A stretch of DNA of 64,000 nt from Gimesia benthica (GCF_009720525.1 NZ_CP043930.1:4124501-4188500), one strand, 5' to 3'. Shown: positions 27,003 through 37,033, counted from the first letter of the stretch. Notes: generated from the sequence alone by a model not told the origin. Numbers and translations are program-made.

Positions 27003-28039
27003 GTCAGGTGGAATCAATGCAGACGGCAGTCGTGAATTATGCTCCCGAGGCAGACTCGGTCGAATTACAGGAGATTCCGGTTCCCGAGATTGGACCGGAT
27101 GAGGTGCTGTTGGAAGTGGCTGCCGTGGGGGTCTGTGGCAGTGACCTGCATCAATGGACGGCAGACCATAGTTGGCCGGTCAACTATCCCGTTGTACTCG
27201 GGCATGAATTTGCCGGTACTATTTCCAGAACGGGTGAACTGGTTCGTAACTGGTCGATCGGCGATCGCGTCGTCAGTGAAACAGCGGCCATCATCGATCC
27301 CGACAATCCGCTCTCTCGCGAGGGACGCTACAATCTGGATCCGACTCGAAAAGGCTTCGGCTACGGTGTGAATGGCGCCATGACCAGTTTCGTCCGGGTG
27401 CCGGCGCGTTGTCTGCATCATGTGCCTGACAGTCTGCCTCTGGAAAAAGCGGCTCTCACGGAACCCTGCTGCGTGGCCTTTAATGCAGTCGTCATGAATG
27501 GCGATATACAACCGGGGGATCGGGTCGTTGTGTTTGGGCCGGGGCCCATTGGTTTGCTGTGTGCTGCGATGGCTCGCCTGCAGGGAGCAGAAGTTGCAGT
27601 TGTTGGTCTGGAACGGGATCAGGGCCGTCTGGAAATCGCTGCTCGCGAGTATGGTTGTGAACCGATCATTGCCGGTCTGGATGAGTGGAGCGTGGCGGTA
27701 GATGGTCTTGGCGTGAATGGTGTAGTCGATGCTGCCGGCGTGTCAGTGACATTGAAGAAGTCACTGGAGATCGTTCGTCCTGGGGGCTGGATCAGTAAGG
27801 TGGGCTGGGGGCCGCAACCTCTGGGCTTCTCGCTGGATCCCCTCGTACAGAAGAATATTCGCCTGCAAGGCAGTTTCAGCCATAACTGGCCGATCTGGGA
27901 GCGGGTGATTCGGTTATTGACGACCGAGCAATTGAACATCGATCCGATTATCGGTGGTACCTGGTCTCTGAGTGACTGGCATACTGCTTTCGAGACAATG
28001 CACTCTGGCGAGATCGTCAAAGCGGTTCTCACGCCCTGA
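26999..28039 (+). CDS. Medium-chain zinc-dependent dehydrogenase (sorbitol/threonine DH-like)
   Basis: A 346-residue MDR enzyme. The catalytic zinc site is intact: VGVCGSDLHQW and GHEFAG, with a later Glu in LTEPCCVA. The NAD-binding loop is GPGPIGLLCA. The structural zinc lobe, normally four cysteines in CGxCxxCxxG, is replaced by a cysteine-free stretch (SREGRYNLDPTRKGFG). It probably oxidises a secondary alcohol of a sugar or polyol with NAD. It is translationally coupled to the upstream gene through ATGA and is followed after 63 bases by a sugar isomerase/epimerase, so the three likely form one pathway. The substrate cannot be read from sequence. Confidence 0.88.
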   Translation: MSQVESMQTAVVNYAPEADSVELQEIPVPEIGPDEVLLEVAAVGVCGSDLHQWTADHSWPVNYPVVLGHEFAGTISRTGELVRNWSIGDRVVSETAAIIDPDNPLSREGRYNLDPTRKGFGYGVNGAMTSFVRVPARCLHHVPDSLPLEKAALTEPCCVAFNAVVMNGDIQPGDRVVVFGPGPIGLLCAAMARLQGAEVAVVGLERDQGRLEIAAREYGCEPIIAGLDEWSVAVDGLGVNGVVDAAGVSVTLKKSLEIVRPGGWISKVGWGPQPLGFSLDPLVQKNIRLQGSFSHNWPIWERVIRLLTTEQLNIDPIIGGTWSLSDWHTAFETMHSGEIVKAVLTP

Positions 28040-28102
28040 TGCTGAGCACCCTGCTAAAGTAAAACATTTCCTGCAACGTTGAATATCAAACTGGAACATT
28101 CG

Positions 28103-28984
28103 ATGCCCAAACTAGCCGCGTTTCCTAAAGCCTTTATGGACGAACTGTGCCTGTCCGGTGAAATGACACTCCAGCAGTGGATTGAACTGGCAGCGACACT
28201 CGATATTGATGGACTTGAATTCTATGCCGGCTTCCTGGAGATGAAAGATCAGAATTTCTGGCCGGAAGCCAAAAAGATGGCAACGGATCAGGGACTGGAA
28301 ATTCCCATGATGTGCTGTTCGCCGGACTTTACTCATCCTGATGAAGCATTTCGTAAAGAACAGATCGAGCATGAAAAATTCTGGATGGAAATGACGGCTG
28401 CATTGGGGGGAAAATATTGTCGAGTCCTATCCGGGCAGAGACGCCCCGAAGTCTCCCGGGAAGAGGGCATTCAGTATACGGTCTCTTCAATCGAAGCCTG
28501 TCTGCCGCTGGCGGAGAAGCTCGGGCTCACCCTGATCATTGAGAATCATTACAAAGACAATTACTGGGACTACCCGGAATTTGCTCAGATGGCGGATGTC
28601 TTCTGCGATCTGATGTCCCGGATTGATTCTCCCCACTTCGGGGTCAACTATGATCCGAGCAATACGATTCTGGCGGGAGAGGATCCACTGGAGCTCCTGG
28701 CACGGATCAAGGAGCGGGTCGTCACGATGCACGCCAGCGATCGTTATCTGATTGAAGGGACCATTGAGGACCTGCGCAAAGAAGAAAACAGCCTGGGATA
28801 TGCCAGTCGTCTCAGCCACGGTGTGATCGGCAAGGGGCTGAATGATTACGACGAGATCTTCTCACAATTAAAAGAAGTTGGATTCGACAGCTGGATCAGC
28901 ATCGAAGATGGCGTCAACGGGATGGAAGAACTCCAGGAAAGTGTGGCATTTCTGCGGGCCAAAATGGCTCAATATTGGGGATAA
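28103..28984 (+). CDS. Sugar phosphate isomerase/epimerase (xylose-isomerase-like TIM barrel)
   Basis: The 293-residue product has the AP_endonuc_2/xylose-isomerase-like barrel pattern: DGLEFY early, LIIENHY (metal-ligand Glu and His) at the fourth strand, FGVNYDPSN at the next, VVTMHASD and WISIEDG near the end. Such enzymes use a divalent metal to isomerise or epimerise keto-sugars and their phosphates. ATG 28103 is preferred over an upstream TTG at 28079. It is the last gene of the operon with the hexulose-phosphate-synthase-like protein and the dehydrogenase. Confidence 0.85.
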   Translation: MPKLAAFPKAFMDELCLSGEMTLQQWIELAATLDIDGLEFYAGFLEMKDQNFWPEAKKMATDQGLEIPMMCCSPDFTHPDEAFRKEQIEHEKFWMEMTAALGGKYCRVLSGQRRPEVSREEGIQYTVSSIEACLPLAEKLGLTLIIENHYKDNYWDYPEFAQMADVFCDLMSRIDSPHFGVNYDPSNTILAGEDPLELLARIKERVVTMHASDRYLIEGTIEDLRKEENSLGYASRLSHGVIGKGLNDYDEIFSQLKEVGFDSWISIEDGVNGMEELQESVAFLRAKMAQYWG

Positions 28985-29230
28985 TACCCGGTTTATTAAT
29001 AATTGGCGAAGATTTGGGGGAATAGAGAGGCAAACGGCTGTTGCACATACGTCCAATTTGGAGTATGGTGTATACATCTGACACGAGATGCGTCATGCGC
29101 TGTGTTAATACGTCTATATTTATTACACATTTTTGTGTCACTCCCTCCTGTGCGTGAAGTACAATTGATCATTCAGTAATTGTCACACGTACTTAGCAGG
29201 CACCTTCCTCATCAACAGAACCGATACGCC

Positions 29231-30652
29231 ATGCTGGTTACAACTCAGAAAACAACTTTACTGGTATTACTTCTTACAGGGACACTGTGCTTCAGTGGCT
29301 GCGGCAGTTCCAATTCGCCTGAGCAGCGGCGCGTGAGCTCCAATCCATTTGCGCCTGCGAATAATAAGAGCACTTCCTCGTCAAGTACCCGATCCGTGCA
29401 ACAGTCGCCTCCAAGGTCAACATCGAGTAACGCGTTGACGAGCGATGAGAGAAATGGGACGCAGGTAACAAGCTCAAAGTCAGAAACGAAAACGATGCAA
29501 CCGGGAACGCAGTCACCCGCTTCCGGAACGGGCTCTTCCCAGGTTGATCTCATCACAGAGACCAGTAAGTACACACTCGATGCACAGAATCCGGGAGTCG
29601 CTGTGATCGTGCGCGGCATTAGTGATAACATGCCCGAAGCGATGCCCTTGATTATACAAACGCTTGCTCCGGTTGTGGGAAATCAGCAGCTTGGGAGTGC
29701 GAAACCAATTCAGCTCGAACAACACCTGATTGATAAGCAACTGGTTTTGATTATGCGGCCAGCTCCTGCAGATCTGTTTGCATTTGCTCAGAAGTTGAAA
29801 TGTGGCGCGATCAAAGAGATCGACATTCAAAAACGAATCATCACTGTCGATACAGAATTACCTCAACTGAAGGTACTCGCCCAGAACGTCCAGTCCGGTA
29901 ATGCTGGGATGAATTCAGACTTCAAAGTTTCTGCGAATTCTGAGTCGCTGAAAAACATGCAAGCCACCGGGAATGTACCGACGATTGGTAGCGCGCCTGA
30001 GAAAACCGTAATTCCCAAAAGTGATGTCGGCACGGACCGCGATTTAAAACCCAGGCCAGGCGAAGAGACAATCGACTGGGCGCTGCGTGTGATTGCGGGG
30101 ACCAGTTCGTTCGCCCATGACACTGCCTGTAAAAAACTGGCCAAAATGGATCCTGATCCCCAGGACCTGCAGCGAGTTTCGTCAATTCTCGCCGCAACTC
30201 TGCCTCTGGCCAAGGAAGGTTTCCGGATGCCCGAGCATGTGAATGCGATGGCAGTCTGGTACACGGATGGCGCCACACGCGAATTCGCTGAACTGCTGGA
30301 AAAAGAAAAAGATTTTCTAGTCCGGGAGAAAATTATCAAACTGCTGCCGAACATTCATTCGCAGACCATGGCTGAAGTCCTTGTGGGCCGACTGTCCGAC
30401 CGGGAAGACCGGAGAGATGCTCGAAGAGCCCTGCAGATCATGGGTGAAATCGCCGAAAAGCCGGTGCTTCAACTGTTGAATGATCCCGATTCTTCACTGC
30501 GCATCGAGGCCTGTAATATCCTGCAGTCGATTGGAACTGCAGAAGCAATTGCTGCTTTGCAGGAGCGTGCAGAAACCGAAGAGAATGATGTGGTGAAAGA
30601 GCAGTTGCTGCGTACCCAGGCTAAGATCGAAAAGAAATTAGCCGGTAAGTAA
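29231..30652 (+). CDS. Lipoprotein with low-complexity linker and HEAT-like C-terminus
   Basis: ATG 29231 opens a lipoprotein signal peptide (hydrophobic TTLLVLLLTGTLCF, lipobox FSGC). Next come about 80 Ser/Thr/Pro-rich residues, a mixed domain (about 100-220), another Ser/Asn-rich linker, and a C-terminal helical solenoid from about residue 270. In the last part, segments such as VLVGRLSDREDRRDARRALQ and LLNDPDSSLRIEACNIL have HEAT/armadillo repeat spacing. It should sit on a membrane facing the periplasm. No partner is adjacent; it converges on ggt with 20 bases between stops. Confidence 0.75.
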   Translation: MLVTTQKTTLLVLLLTGTLCFSGCGSSNSPEQRRVSSNPFAPANNKSTSSSSTRSVQQSPPRSTSSNALTSDERNGTQVTSSKSETKTMQPGTQSPASGTGSSQVDLITETSKYTLDAQNPGVAVIVRGISDNMPEAMPLIIQTLAPVVGNQQLGSAKPIQLEQHLIDKQLVLIMRPAPADLFAFAQKLKCGAIKEIDIQKRIITVDTELPQLKVLAQNVQSGNAGMNSDFKVSANSESLKNMQATGNVPTIGSAPEKTVIPKSDVGTDRDLKPRPGEETIDWALRVIAGTSSFAHDTACKKLAKMDPDPQDLQRVSSILAATLPLAKEGFRMPEHVNAMAVWYTDGATREFAELLEKEKDFLVREKIIKLLPNIHSQTMAEVLVGRLSDREDRRDARRALQIMGEIAEKPVLQLLNDPDSSLRIEACNILQSIGTAEAIAALQERAETEENDVVKEQLLRTQAKIEKKLAGK

Positions 30653-30672
30653 TCCGCCTTTTCTAGAGGTCT

Positions 30673-32448
30673 TTAATACCCGGCAGCAGCACCGTGTTTT
30701 CGTGGGTCACTGTGTCCGCGCAGGCCATCAGGTTGACGGGAAACGGCCTGTGAGGCGGCCAGACTGGAACTCTTTTTCGTTGAGTGTCCAAACCGTTTGA
30801 GCTTTTCACCCGCCTGACCAAACAGCTCAGGCTCCAGAAGGAGATCTTCGGGAACCCATTGATGGTGGATGCGTGGCGCATCAACGGCTTGAGTCGGCGT
30901 CATACCGAACACGATCATGTTCAACAGCACTTGCAGTGTGCTGGAGATGATGCGCGGGCCACCGGAGGCACCAGCGGAAAAGACCGCTTTTCCATCTTTG
31001 ACGGCGATCGTGGGGGACATGCTGGAAAGCGGTTTCTTGCCGGGTTCGATTTCGTTGGCTTTTCCCTGAATCAAACCAAAGGCATTCGGTTTGCCGGAGA
31101 TGGCAGCGAAGTCGTCCATCTCATTGTTCATGACGATTCCGTATTTGGGAATGACGACATAACTGCCGAAAGTCAGGTTGATCGTTTCCGTGCAGGCGAC
31201 TGCATTTCCCTGGGCATCCATCACCGAGAAATGGCTGGTTCCTCCATCCTGGGGAGGAACGTAGCGGCCGTAATCCTTCATGGATTTTGTCTGCTGCGGA
31301 TCAATACGACGAGCCAGTTCGCTGGCATAAGTGCCGCTGGTCAGCCGGTCGATGGGGACGGGGACAAAGTCGGCATCACCCAGGTACTCTGCTCGATCAG
31401 CAAAAGCATGTTTCATGACTTCCGTCAGCAGGTGAATTTCCTCCGGGGAGTGATACTTCAGTTTCCCGAAGGGATGTTTTAGTGTCTGTTGTTCGAGTGC
31501 TTTGATCATATTGAAGGATTCGATGATGGCGATCCCTCCGCTCGACGGAGGGGGCATCGTCAGAATCTGATAGCCATCGAAGTTGGTCGACAGTGGTTTG
31601 CGAATAATGGGTTGGGTTGCTTTCAGGTCTTCCAGCGTCAGGATTCCGCCGGCCGATTTACCGCAGGCGGCAACCATCGCTTCAGCGACAGCGCCTCGAT
31701 AAAAGCCGTCACGCCCGTATTCGGCGATGAGTTCCAGAGTTTTCAATTGCGGACTGAAAAAACGGGCATCTTCTTTCCAGGGCTTGCCGTGATTCAGGTA
31801 GTCATCGACCAGCGTCTTAAATTCATCCGGATTGAGGGTTCCATTTTTGATGCGGGCCAGCATGCCTTTCTGGACCGAACGCATATGTTCGTTGATTGGA
31901 ACCCCACGTCGGGCCAGTTGAATCGCGGGGAGCATTACTGTTTTCAGATCCAGAGTGCCGTATTCTTTGACAGCATAACTCAATCCGGCGACAGTGCAGG
32001 GGACTGCCACTGCCAGTGGTCCCTGGCGGCTGGCCAGCTGACGCTGCTTGTCGGTTCCTGGCAGCATGGCGTACATATCGGGCGTGGCAGCTGCGGGAGC
32101 CCGTTCTCTGTAGTCGATCACGGTTGCCTTTTGATCTTTGGCATTCCAGATCACCATGAAACCGCCGCCCCCCAGACCGCAGCTGGCCGGGCGGAGAACT
32201 GTCAGAGCAAAAGATGTGGCCACAGCAGCGTCGACGACGTTGCCACCTGCTTTGAGAATGGCGAGCCCGGCGGCACTCGCCAGGGGATGATCGGCGGCGA
32301 CTACTGCCTGTTCATATACTTTTTCGTCGGTAGGGGCAGCAGGTTCCGCTGCGCGACCCGCTTGAGGGCTGAAGAGGATTAAACTGGAGATTAAGATGCA
32401 CAACACGTTATTTAATAGTGGTTTACACTTAATAAGTTTCAACAGCAT
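30673..32448 (-). CDS. ggt: Gamma-glutamyltranspeptidase
   Basis: A 591-residue precursor with a signal peptide (about residues 13-33, ending near GRA). Family signatures include LGGGGFMVIW, DYRERAP, the autoprocessing and nucleophile Thr404 in DGGTSHFSV, the NLTFGS stretch, KPLSSMSPTI and SAGASGGPRI. GGT cleaves the gamma-glutamyl bond of glutathione and related peptides in the periplasm; the chain is cut before Thr404 into large and small subunits. Length and motifs agree with a full, active enzyme. It converges on the HEAT-like lipoprotein gene and diverges from mtaB over about 275 bases. Confidence 0.94.
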   Translation of the reverse strand: MLLKLIKCKPLLNNVLCILISSLILFSPQAGRAAEPAAPTDEKVYEQAVVAADHPLASAAGLAILKAGGNVVDAAVATSFALTVLRPASCGLGGGGFMVIWNAKDQKATVIDYRERAPAAATPDMYAMLPGTDKQRQLASRQGPLAVAVPCTVAGLSYAVKEYGTLDLKTVMLPAIQLARRGVPINEHMRSVQKGMLARIKNGTLNPDEFKTLVDDYLNHGKPWKEDARFFSPQLKTLELIAEYGRDGFYRGAVAEAMVAACGKSAGGILTLEDLKATQPIIRKPLSTNFDGYQILTMPPPSSGGIAIIESFNMIKALEQQTLKHPFGKLKYHSPEEIHLLTEVMKHAFADRAEYLGDADFVPVPIDRLTSGTYASELARRIDPQQTKSMKDYGRYVPPQDGGTSHFSVMDAQGNAVACTETINLTFGSYVVIPKYGIVMNNEMDDFAAISGKPNAFGLIQGKANEIEPGKKPLSSMSPTIAVKDGKAVFSAGASGGPRIISSTLQVLLNMIVFGMTPTQAVDAPRIHHQWVPEDLLLEPELFGQAGEKLKRFGHSTKKSSSLAASQAVSRQPDGLRGHSDPRKHGAAAGY

Positions 32449-32723
32449 GTTCTGCCCTCGGGGTCTAATCTGGGATGCAAAAATGTGTCAATCAGGAGAG
32501 ACAAACTTCTATTGCCGCTCGAAGTCTGTCAGATCTCTGATTATACTATGCGACCAGTGTTGAATGATTTCCAGAGTGAAAGCCGGAAAATCTTTCCAGA
32601 TGTGCAGCTACCCTGTTTTCCTGTTGAAACCCGTTTTCCGCTTCCTCAGATGATTCTGTTCCCGGCTATCTGACACCGCATCGACATCCGCAACAAACCG
32701 TTAACAAACACAGTCGCAATACC

Positions 32724-34028
32724 ATGACACTCACCAGACTCGAAACGCCTCCAGCAGAGAAGACATGCCAACTCGTTACGCTGGGCTGTAAAGTAAATCA
32801 GTATGAGACCCAACTCGTAAAAGAGGCGCTGGAGAAGAACGGTTATCGCGAAGCAGGCGAAAATGAAACAGCCGACCTGTGTGTCGTGAATACCTGCACC
32901 GTCACCGCGACGGGGGACTCGAAGGGGCGCAAGCTGATTCGTCAGCTATCAAAAAATAATCCCGGCACCAAGATTCTTGTGATGGGCTGCTATGCCACCC
33001 GGGATCCGAAGACTGTTTCCGAATTGCCGGGTGTATTTGAAGTCGTTACGGATAAACGCGAGCTTCCCGATATCCTGGAACGTCACGGGATTGTCGACAT
33101 GCCGACAGGCATCTCCGAGTTTGAAGGTCGCAAACGGGCTTATGTGAAGGTACAGGATGGTTGTATCCTGCGGTGTACGTATTGCATCATTCCCCAGGTA
33201 CGTCCGGGACTGCAGAGTCGTTCCCCGGAGGATATCGAAGAGGAAGTCCGGCGGCTGGTCGGAAACGGTTTCAAGGAAATTGTGCTGACGGGAATTCACG
33301 TCGGTCACTTTGGTGTGGATACGACGCGAGGCAAATCGGGTAAGGCGCCCTTCCGACTCTGGCATCTGTTTCGCAAGCTGGACCAGATTCCCGGCGACTG
33401 GCGGATGCGGCTTTCGAGTGTTGAGGCTGCTGAAATCCACGATGATTTTATTTCTGCAGCCGCTGACTGTGAACACCTCTGTCCCCAGTTTCATCCTTCA
33501 CTGCAGAGTGGTTCCGATACCGTTCTGAGACGTATGAAACGCCGCTACTACGTGAGTCGGTTTCTGGAAAAACTGCAGATGATGCGGGAACGACTGAATC
33601 ATCCTTCTTTCACGACTGATGTGATTGTCGGCTTTCCCGGCGAAACCGATGAAGAATTTGCAGAAACACTGCGCGCCTGTGAAGACGCTGAGTTCATGAA
33701 GATTCACGTCTTTCCTTTCAGTGCCCGCAAAGGGACGCCTGCTGCCACCTATGAGGATCAGGTCACTGCCGAAGTGCGGCAGGAACGTTGCCAGCAACTC
33801 GCGGAACTGGAACGGGATTTAGCACAAAAATTTTATCGCACGCTCATTGATCAGGAACTGGAAGTTCTGGTAGAACGTGAATGCGAAGAGCGTCCCGGCT
33901 GGGTGCGAGGTACCGATCGCTGGTATGCCCCTGTGGTTTGCCCGGGCTCCAGTGCGGATCTTGGTAAGTTTGTGATCGCCCGTGGTACTCAGGATCACCG
34001 TGAGTACCTCGAAGCTGATCGCATCTGA
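32724..34028 (+). CDS. mtaB: tRNA t6A37 methylthiotransferase MtaB
   Basis: A 434-residue methylthiotransferase. The N-terminal MTTase domain has its three cluster cysteines (Cys22 in LGCKVNQ, Cys58 in NTCTV, Cys89 in MGCYA). The radical SAM motif CILRCTYC is at residues 147-154. LQSGSD and VGFPGETDEEF are later conserved motifs. The C-terminal TRAM-like part is short. The LGCKVNQYE start distinguishes MtaB from MiaB and RimO. It adds a methylthio group to threonylcarbamoyl-adenosine 37 of tRNA. It lies 86 bases upstream of tmk on the same strand. Confidence 0.93.
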   Translation: MTLTRLETPPAEKTCQLVTLGCKVNQYETQLVKEALEKNGYREAGENETADLCVVNTCTVTATGDSKGRKLIRQLSKNNPGTKILVMGCYATRDPKTVSELPGVFEVVTDKRELPDILERHGIVDMPTGISEFEGRKRAYVKVQDGCILRCTYCIIPQVRPGLQSRSPEDIEEEVRRLVGNGFKEIVLTGIHVGHFGVDTTRGKSGKAPFRLWHLFRKLDQIPGDWRMRLSSVEAAEIHDDFISAAADCEHLCPQFHPSLQSGSDTVLRRMKRRYYVSRFLEKLQMMRERLNHPSFTTDVIVGFPGETDEEFAETLRACEDAEFMKIHVFPFSARKGTPAATYEDQVTAEVRQERCQQLAELERDLAQKFYRTLIDQELEVLVERECEERPGWVRGTDRWYAPVVCPGSSADLGKFVIARGTQDHREYLEADRI

Positions 34029-34114
34029 TTCATTGTGACAGACAGAGCTTTGTTGCTGCAGTCATACTGGCTGGTAATAACCCTGTCCGATCCGATTGAA
34101 AAGAAAGAAGTTGA

Positions 34115-34789
34115 GTGGCCGTATTAATTGCGATTGAAGGCATCGATGGTTCGGGAAAAGGGACTCAGGCCGCACGTCTGCATGAAAAGTGTCAGGCAGA
34201 GGGCATCAACTCGAGTCTGATTGGTTTTCCACGATACTCTGAGACCCTGTTCGGTAAATCGATTGGCGATTTTCTGAACGGCCGTTTCGGAGCATTAGAT
34301 GCAGTCCATCCTTTCCTGGCATCATTGCTATATGCTGGTGACCGCTTTGAATCACGCGGGTTTATCCAGAAGACGATAGAGGACAGCGAGGTAGTCATCT
34401 TTGATCGCTACATTCCATCCAATATTGCCCACCAGGGGGCCAAACTTTCCGGGGATGAACGCATCGAATTTATTTACTGGATTGAGCAGATTGAATACGT
34501 GATTTACCAGATGCCTCGTCTGGATCAGGCAATCCTGCTGGATCTGCCTGCCGATTATGCACAGAAAATGGTGGCAGAAAAGCAGGCGCGGTCCTATACC
34601 GATCAGGTCACTGATCTGCATGAGTCGGATCAATCCTACCTGGCCCAGGTCCGAGATGTTTATCTTCAACTCGCAGAAGTGAACGAGCACTGGGACAAAA
34701 TCGAATGTCTGCAGGAAGGCCAGCAGCGTTCCATTGACGACATTGGCACTGAAATCTGGTCGCATCTGACACGTCTGCTGGCACGGTAA
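34115..34789 (+). CDS. tmk: Thymidylate kinase
   Basis: The 224-residue protein starts at GTG 34115. The P-loop GIDGSGKGT is at residues 9-17, FDRYIPSNIAHQGA is the DR(Y/W) substrate motif, and a lid region with Arg follows (AEKQARSYT). It phosphorylates dTMP to dTDP. The lysine-glycine in the P-loop and the lid arginine differ slightly from the Escherichia coli type, as in many other bacteria. It follows mtaB after 86 bases. Confidence 0.9.
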   Translation: MAVLIAIEGIDGSGKGTQAARLHEKCQAEGINSSLIGFPRYSETLFGKSIGDFLNGRFGALDAVHPFLASLLYAGDRFESRGFIQKTIEDSEVVIFDRYIPSNIAHQGAKLSGDERIEFIYWIEQIEYVIYQMPRLDQAILLDLPADYAQKMVAEKQARSYTDQVTDLHESDQSYLAQVRDVYLQLAEVNEHWDKIECLQEGQQRSIDDIGTEIWSHLTRLLAR

Positions 34790-34943
34790 TGCCTGCTTCA
34801 GCGGTTTGTTCAGCGCCTGCATGAACAGCAGCGTTGATTGATTCAATCTTAATCAAAGCTGAACTTAAAATACTCTTGACCCTTTCCTGACTCAGCCTGT
34901 CTAATATCAGTATTCTTTGATCTTTGGAAGGGAGATGGGAATT

Positions 34944-35243
34944 GTGAAGCGCGACCTGAGCCAACTCACCTTGCGGGAGATGTTTTCCGATACGGAACGT
35001 CTGACTGCAGAACTCGCAGATCATCTGGAGCAGGGATTTCTCCCGAAAAATCAGCAATTAATCCGTATGGTTCGTGTGCTACCGGAAGGCGTGGAAAAAC
35101 GTCGGGTAGAAGATATCAGTGTGCGTAACCAGGCTGCTGATTTGCTGAAGAGCGACCAATTTACCCAGGAGCTGTTCACAAAACTGGATGAATACCTGGA
35201 AGCCATCGAAAATTCGATTGAAGGGATTATCGACGGGAACTGA
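34944..35243 (+). CDS. Small helical protein of unknown function
   Basis: AAGGGAG at 34928-34934 is best spaced for GTG 34944; ATG 34935 is in frame but too close to that site. The resulting 99-residue product is charged and predominantly helical (LTLREMFSDTERLTAELADH, KLDEYLEAIENSIEGI). No cysteine cluster, signal or membrane segment is present, and I do not recognise a family. It converges on the COG2509 gene with 6 bases between stops. Confidence 0.65.
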   Translation: MKRDLSQLTLREMFSDTERLTAELADHLEQGFLPKNQQLIRMVRVLPEGVEKRRVEDISVRNQAADLLKSDQFTQELFTKLDEYLEAIENSIEGIIDGN

Positions 35244-35249
35244 AACACT

Positions 35250-36860
35250 TCAGTTGACGGGCGCGGTGAGAGGCGAGAACTCCTCAACCAGTTTGCGGGC
35301 ACTCAATAAACCATCGACGGCGGCTGAGACGATGCCCCCTGCATAGCCGGCCCCCTCTCCTACGGGATAGAGTCCTTTGAATCCTGGTGCCTGACAGGTG
35401 TCGCGATCGCGGTCAATGCGAATGGGCGAACTGCCGCGCATCTCGGGGCCAACCAGCACTGCATTCTTCAGAAACAGACCGCGCCATTTTTTATCCATTA
35501 CAGGCAGTCCGTTCTCAATCTGGTTAAGCACCAGCGGAGGCAGCACCTGATGCAGGTCGGTGGGGACAACGCCGCGACGATAGGTACCCGCGTATTCAAA
35601 GCTGGCATCAGTCTGTTTGTGATTGAGAAAATCTTCAGCGCGCTGAATCGGACAGTAGTAGTTTTGCTGTCCAATCTGATAAGCGGCCGCTTCATACTTT
35701 CGCTGCAGTTCGACGCCAGCCAGGGGATGTTCGCTACCGAACTCCTCCGGATAAATCGTGGTCATGATCCCGCTGTTGGCAAACCCGGTGTCATGCCGTG
35801 AGTTGCTCATGCCGTTGGTACAGAACATACCCGGTTCCGAAACACTGGGCATCACAATTCCCCCGGCGCACATACAGAAGGTATACAGATCACGTTTGCC
35901 TTTCGTGATCATGGTATAGTCGGCCGCGCCCAGGAGAGACAGATATTCGTCTCGACCGTACTTGTGCTCATTGACCTGTTCCTGTGGCTGTTCGATGCGC
36001 AGGCCCAGTTGAAACGCTTTACGGAACAGGGGAACGCCCAGGTCATAGAGCATCTGGTATGTGTCGCGGGCACTGTGACCGATGCCGAGAATCACCTGTC
36101 CGGTTTTGATGTACCCGGAAGAAGTCATGATGCCCTGCACCTGACCATCCTTGACGTCAATGTCTTCCAGACGACATTCAAAACGGAACTCGCCTCCCAG
36201 GGCGTCAATCTTGCGGCGGAAGTTTCGACAGATCATGGGAAGCTTGTTGCTGCCCAGGTGGGGGCGATGTTCGTAGACAATCGAGGGCCGCGCACCACAC
36301 TCGACAAACCGCTCCAGAACCCATTGCACGTCTGGTCCCGTCAAACGGCAGGTCAGCTTGCCATCACTGAAACAGCCCGCGCCTCCTTCACCGAAGAGGT
36401 AGTTGTTTTCGTGATGGAAGTCGGCTCCCTTATCGAATCGCCTGATTTCGGGGACGCGCTCTTTCACGGGAAACCCGCGTTCAATGATCAGCGGTCGATA
36501 TCCCTTACACGCCAGATAGTACCCCGCCAAGAGTCCTGCCGGACCTGAGCCGACGACGACAGGTCGCTCTTCCAGGGGAGTCGATCCATTCTCCGGGTCG
36601 AAAAAGGCACTTTCAGTAAATGACTGGACGGAAAGATCTTCGCGGAGGTGTTTCAGCAGGCTTGCTTCGTCGGCGACATTGACCTCGGCAGAATACACAA
36701 AGCACAGGTCATGGCGCGAGCGGGCATCCAGACTCTTTCTCAGAATCCGAAAACTCTGCAGGTCATCGTCGCCGACTCCCAGTTTCAGAGCCAGCTCGTG
36801 AGCCAGTTCTTCCTCGGGAATCTCGACGGGGAGACGAATGTTGGTAACTTTGAGTGACAT
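35250..36860 (-). CDS. FAD-dependent oxidoreductase (COG2509 type)
   Basis: A 536-residue flavoprotein. After about 100 N-terminal residues of a small alpha/beta domain, the FAD-binding loop VVGSGPAGLLAG appears near residue 102-113, followed by an Asn-Tyr-Leu-Phe-Gly-Glu-Gly-Gly-Ala segment, VILGIGHSARDTY and the C-terminal GLYPVGEGAGYAGGI. This architecture matches the uncharacterised COG2509 family of FAD dehydrogenases. No partner gene suggests a substrate. It is the last in a row of four minus-strand genes spaced by 44 to 173 bases, each perhaps transcribed alone. Confidence 0.88.
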   Translation of the reverse strand: MSLKVTNIRLPVEIPEEELAHELALKLGVGDDDLQSFRILRKSLDARSRHDLCFVYSAEVNVADEASLLKHLREDLSVQSFTESAFFDPENGSTPLEERPVVVGSGPAGLLAGYYLACKGYRPLIIERGFPVKERVPEIRRFDKGADFHHENNYLFGEGGAGCFSDGKLTCRLTGPDVQWVLERFVECGARPSIVYEHRPHLGSNKLPMICRNFRRKIDALGGEFRFECRLEDIDVKDGQVQGIMTSSGYIKTGQVILGIGHSARDTYQMLYDLGVPLFRKAFQLGLRIEQPQEQVNEHKYGRDEYLSLLGAADYTMITKGKRDLYTFCMCAGGIVMPSVSEPGMFCTNGMSNSRHDTGFANSGIMTTIYPEEFGSEHPLAGVELQRKYEAAAYQIGQQNYYCPIQRAEDFLNHKQTDASFEYAGTYRRGVVPTDLHQVLPPLVLNQIENGLPVMDKKWRGLFLKNAVLVGPEMRGSSPIRIDRDRDTCQAPGFKGLYPVGEGAGYAGGIVSAAVDGLLSARKLVEEFSPLTAPVN

Positions 36861-36894
36861 AGATCAATAACCGAAATCGAATGGGCGCGTTATG

Positions 36895-36924
36895 CGACTT
36901 GATATCGCCCGACTTGAGATCGCC
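36895..36924. repeat. Two tandem copies of a 15-bp unit
   Basis: CGACTTGATATCGCC at 36895-36909 is followed directly by CGACTTGAGATCGCC at 36910-36924, one mismatch. It lies just upstream of the COG2509 gene and could be part of its promoter region or a chance duplication. Confidence 0.7.
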
Positions 36925-37033
36925 CGGAGCAATTCGACATGTTATACCGCTGGGGTGAGCGAATGCAATTTTGTCACTTTGAAACCGGCAGAAAAGGGCA
37001 AAAAACTTTGCCCAGCTTCTCATTATACCTGGT

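Noticed and set aside
31489..32382. Long plus-strand open frame of 297 codons
   Set aside because: Antisense shadow of ggt; composition is that of a mirrored coding sequence.
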